Positions 7,021 through 8,266 of a stretch of DNA of 8,266 bases are shown in pieces. The notes under the pieces are model-generated. The model worked only from the letters and a program-made list of their open reading frames with translations, was not told where the DNA came from and made no database searches. The translations under genes were made by a program, and so were the position numbers. Positions within the stretch are counted from its first letter, which is position 1; each line of letters starts with the position of its first letter. The DNA is taken from NCBI GenBank assembly GCA_011330645.1, contig DRQB01000194.1, positions 1 through 8,266 of the forward strand, given 5' to 3'. This stretch comes from Campylobacterota bacterium. Its GTDB lineage: Bacteria; Campylobacterota; Campylobacteria; Campylobacterales; Sulfurovaceae.

Positions 7021-7025
7021 TCCTT
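7021..7025 (-). promoter_or_regulatory. Ribosome binding site that fixes the S4 protein start
   Basis: AAGGA lies six bases before the ATG at 7014. It is only a few bases downstream of the palindromic repeat. It supports the 81-residue form beginning MRVDKWL over an upstream TTG start; an out-of-frame ATG at 7018 is too close to this site. Confidence 0.7.
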
Positions 7026-7030
7026 TATTT

Positions 7031-7087
7031 CCCTTCGACAAGCTCAGGGAACTTATTTGAAACTCGGTTGCTGAGCCTGTCGAAGCA
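7031..7087. repeat. Pair of inverted REP-like palindromes
   Basis: Two 19-base units face each other, separated by 19 bases. On the plus strand the left unit is CCCTTCGACAAGCTCAGGG (7031-7049). The right unit (7069-7087) read on the minus strand is TGCTTCGACAGGCTCAGCA. The shared core is CTTCGACArGCTCAG. Within each unit the outer four bases pair with each other, and the two units differ at those positions by compensatory changes. The whole pair can also fold into one long hairpin with 15 paired positions (7033-7047 with 7071-7085). The pair begins directly after the stop codon of the 78-residue protein gene and ends just before the S4 gene's ribosome binding site. Similar CTGAGC...GTCGAAG repeats are, as far as I recall, scattered through many bacterial genomes. 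They resemble REP elements mobilised by RAYT-type transposases; none is encoded here. There is no following U-run, so it is not a typical terminator. Confidence 0.85.
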
Positions 7088-7324
7088 TTACTGCTTAAAC
7101 ATTTCTTCAGCCAGCTTCGCTTCTATGACACCCTTCATAGTAAGCCCACCATCTTCAGAAATATACTGCTCAACTTTGAGGCTTTTAAAGACAGACTTAC
7201 ACTCTTTCATATCAAACATACCTGTTTCAACAAGCATCTTTTGTATGTCCGAGAGTGTCTCTTCTGGCTCTTTTTTCATAAGTGCCAAAAGGCAGACACG
7301 TTCTACTACATTTTCTTCATTCAT
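7088..7324 (-). CDS. Small protein of unknown function, downstream of dapD
   Basis: I do not recognise this 78-residue, acidic, soluble protein. It has no signal peptide or membrane segment. It appears mostly helical: a first helix about 3-18, a LSDIQKMLVETG helix (24-35), a third about 38-50, then a short strand-like QYISEDGGLTMKG (53-65) and a last helix to the end. The helix-helix-helix-hairpin order is reminiscent of a small winged-helix fold, but this is only a pattern guess. It has two cysteines (C11, C42) that are not arranged as a metal site. It begins three bases after the dapD stop codon with no clear Shine-Dalgarno sequence, so its translation probably depends on dapD. The palindromic repeat starts right after its stop codon. 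A function connected with dapD is not shown by anything except position. Confidence 0.8.
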   Translation of the reverse strand: MNEENVVERVCLLALMKKEPEETLSDIQKMLVETGMFDMKECKSVFKSLKVEQYISEDGGLTMKGVIEAKLAEEMFKQ

Positions 7325-7327
7325 GAC

Positions 7328-8266
7328 TTAGTGTAAATCCACGTTTAATTTTACTTCTCTTGTACTTCTTCTTACAACTATCTCACCAGTAGTAGAGTTT
7401 TGTCTAAAGTGAAGTCCATTGAGTCCTTGGAACTCATCTGCACGAAATGTTGTTTTATCGTCTAATTGTGCATCTGGGTTTGCTTCTTTGATTTTAGCCA
7501 ACTCTTCAGGAGCTACTTTTACTTTAGTCCCTGCAAAAATAGCCACACCACCATCGATGATACACGCATCACCTAGTGGGATACCACACGTAGAGTTTGC
7601 ACCAAGTAGTGTATTTTCACCAATGCTGATAGGGTTACCGTCTGTACCAGAAAGTACACCTAAGATAGATGCTCCTCCACCAACGTCAGAACCACTTCCT
7701 ACGATAGCCGAAGACGAAATACGTCCTTCTACCATTACAGGACCAAGTGTTCCAGCGTTAAAGTTGATGTATGATGCACCTGGCATAACTGTTGTTCCAG
7801 CTGCAAGTTGTGCACCCATTCTTACTTTAGATGCCTCAAGGATTCTTGTATTATCTGCAGGAATCACATGCTGTAAGAATCTTGGGAACTTATCTACAGA
7901 GTCTACTGTTGGGTAAGTACCATTTAGTTTCATTTCGATTTCATTGTCTCTAAGGTAGTCTAATTCATAAGGAGTGTTCCCAACCCATGCCACGTTAGAA
8001 AGAATTCCAAATGCACCATTAAGGTTTACTTTTCTAAGCTCTGCCTTACTTTGAGAAAGTGCATAGAGTTTAAGATATACTGCTTCTACTGACTCAGGGT
8101 TTGCATCTTCATAAAGAAAAACAATTCTAAAGTTCTTACCAATGTCTTCCATGTTTGCAAGTGTTTTGATGACTTGAACATTTTTATGTGCATCACCTGT
8201 TGCTTCTGCCAAATATGGTGCAAATGCTGCCATAGCATTGTTTACAAAGTTTTCATTGATAGTCGC
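7328..8266 (-). CDS. dapD: 2,3,4,5-tetrahydropyridine-2,6-dicarboxylate N-succinyltransferase, N-terminus cut off by the window edge
   Basis: DapD transfers succinyl from succinyl-CoA to tetrahydrodipicolinate in the diaminopimelate/lysine pathway, feeding cell wall and protein synthesis in the cytoplasm. 312 residues plus the stop codon are visible; the frame stays open through the right edge, so an ATG at 8233 is only an internal methionine. The visible part holds an alpha/beta region (1-130), then a left-handed beta-helix of hexapeptide repeats from about 140 to 250 (IxxGAxxxxG-like turns, the glycine-rich GSGSDVGGGAS at 190-200, and a conserved NSTCGIPLGD at 224-233), and a C-terminal cap. 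This is the longer DapD type of Campylobacterota and actinobacteria, about 390 residues, not the shorter E. coli type, so about 75-90 residues should be missing. A 78-residue gene follows after three bases. The family call is firm. Confidence 0.96.
   Translation of the reverse strand, partial: ATINENFVNNAMAAFAPYLAEATGDAHKNVQVIKTLANMEDIGKNFRIVFLYEDANPESVEAVYLKLYALSQSKAELRKVNLNGAFGILSNVAWVGNTPYELDYLRDNEIEMKLNGTYPTVDSVDKFPRFLQHVIPADNTRILEASKVRMGAQLAAGTTVMPGASYINFNAGTLGPVMVEGRISSSAIVGSGSDVGGGASILGVLSGTDGNPISIGENTLLGANSTCGIPLGDACIIDGGVAIFAGTKVKVAPEELAKIKEANPDAQLDDKTTFRADEFQGLNGLHFRQNSTTGEIVVRRSTREVKLNVDLH

Noticed and set aside
7015..7041. An N-terminal extension of the S4 protein starting at a TTG at 7041
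   Set aside because: The nine extra residues come from the palindromic repeat and the leader sequence, while the ATG at 7014 has AAGGA at the right distance and gives the usual family start MRVDKWL.
7031..7087. Intrinsic transcription terminator after the dapD gene pair
   Set aside because: The hairpin is strong enough, but on the minus strand it is followed by GGGAAATAAAGG, not a run of T, so it does not have terminator form.
7419..7916. Plus-strand open frame of 165 codons opposite dapD
   Set aside because: It lies wholly antisense to a well-conserved gene, is rich in serine and proline as expected of an antisense reading, and matches no family I know.
8231..8233. ATG at 8233 as the start of dapD
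   Set aside because: The reading frame continues without a stop to the window edge (upstream residues read ATINENFVNNA), no ribosome binding site precedes this ATG, and the family is about 75-90 residues longer at the N-terminus.

Overview
This window is an AT-rich bacterial chromosome segment (roughly 38-40% GC by eye, not counted) with every gene on the minus strand, so transcription runs from right to left. The gene content points to Campylobacterota (the former Epsilonproteobacteria), most likely a Sulfurovum- or Sulfurimonas-like organism. The reasons are a long-form DapD, an atpB standing apart from the other ATP synthase genes, GatB of the four-cysteine type, and an S4-protein/tsaE/lptB cluster like the one I remember from Campylobacter. 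The genus is an inference; no rRNA gene is present to settle it.

In transcription order, the first block is dapD (7328-8266, its N-terminus lies beyond the right edge; lysine/diaminopimelate synthesis), a 78-residue unknown protein (7088-7324), a pair of inverted REP-like palindromes (7031-7087), a small S4 RNA-binding protein resembling RqcP/Hsp15 (6769-7014), trpD (5791-6768, tryptophan synthesis), tsaE (5366-5785, the t6A tRNA modification ATPase), lptB (4644-5366, the lipopolysaccharide-export ATPase) and a DUF2400/TIGR02757 protein (3892-4644). From the S4 gene onward, the genes are separated by 0-5 nt or share one base of stop and start codon, which implies one polycistronic mRNA with coupled translation.

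The second block starts at a clear TATAAT box at 3857-3862: atpB (3101-3826, ATP synthase subunit a) and then a 94-residue two-helix membrane protein (2808-3092). The third starts at another TATAAT box at 2789-2794: gatB (1328-2758, the Asp/Glu-tRNA amidotransferase subunit) and then, 19 nt on, a six-helix voltage-sensor potassium channel with a cytosolic RCK domain (1-1308), whose C-terminus lies beyond the left edge.

The window is mostly housekeeping. No intergenic stretch exceeds 75 bases. I see no tRNA, rRNA, CRISPR array, insertion sequence, phage gene or convincing intrinsic terminator. I found no evidence of a wholly new system. The points most worth a second look are the REP-like pair, whose two copies show compensatory base changes; the Kv-RCK channel with a long S2-S3 linker; the DUF2400 gene coupled to lptB where rpoN often sits; and two small unassigned proteins beside dapD and atpB.
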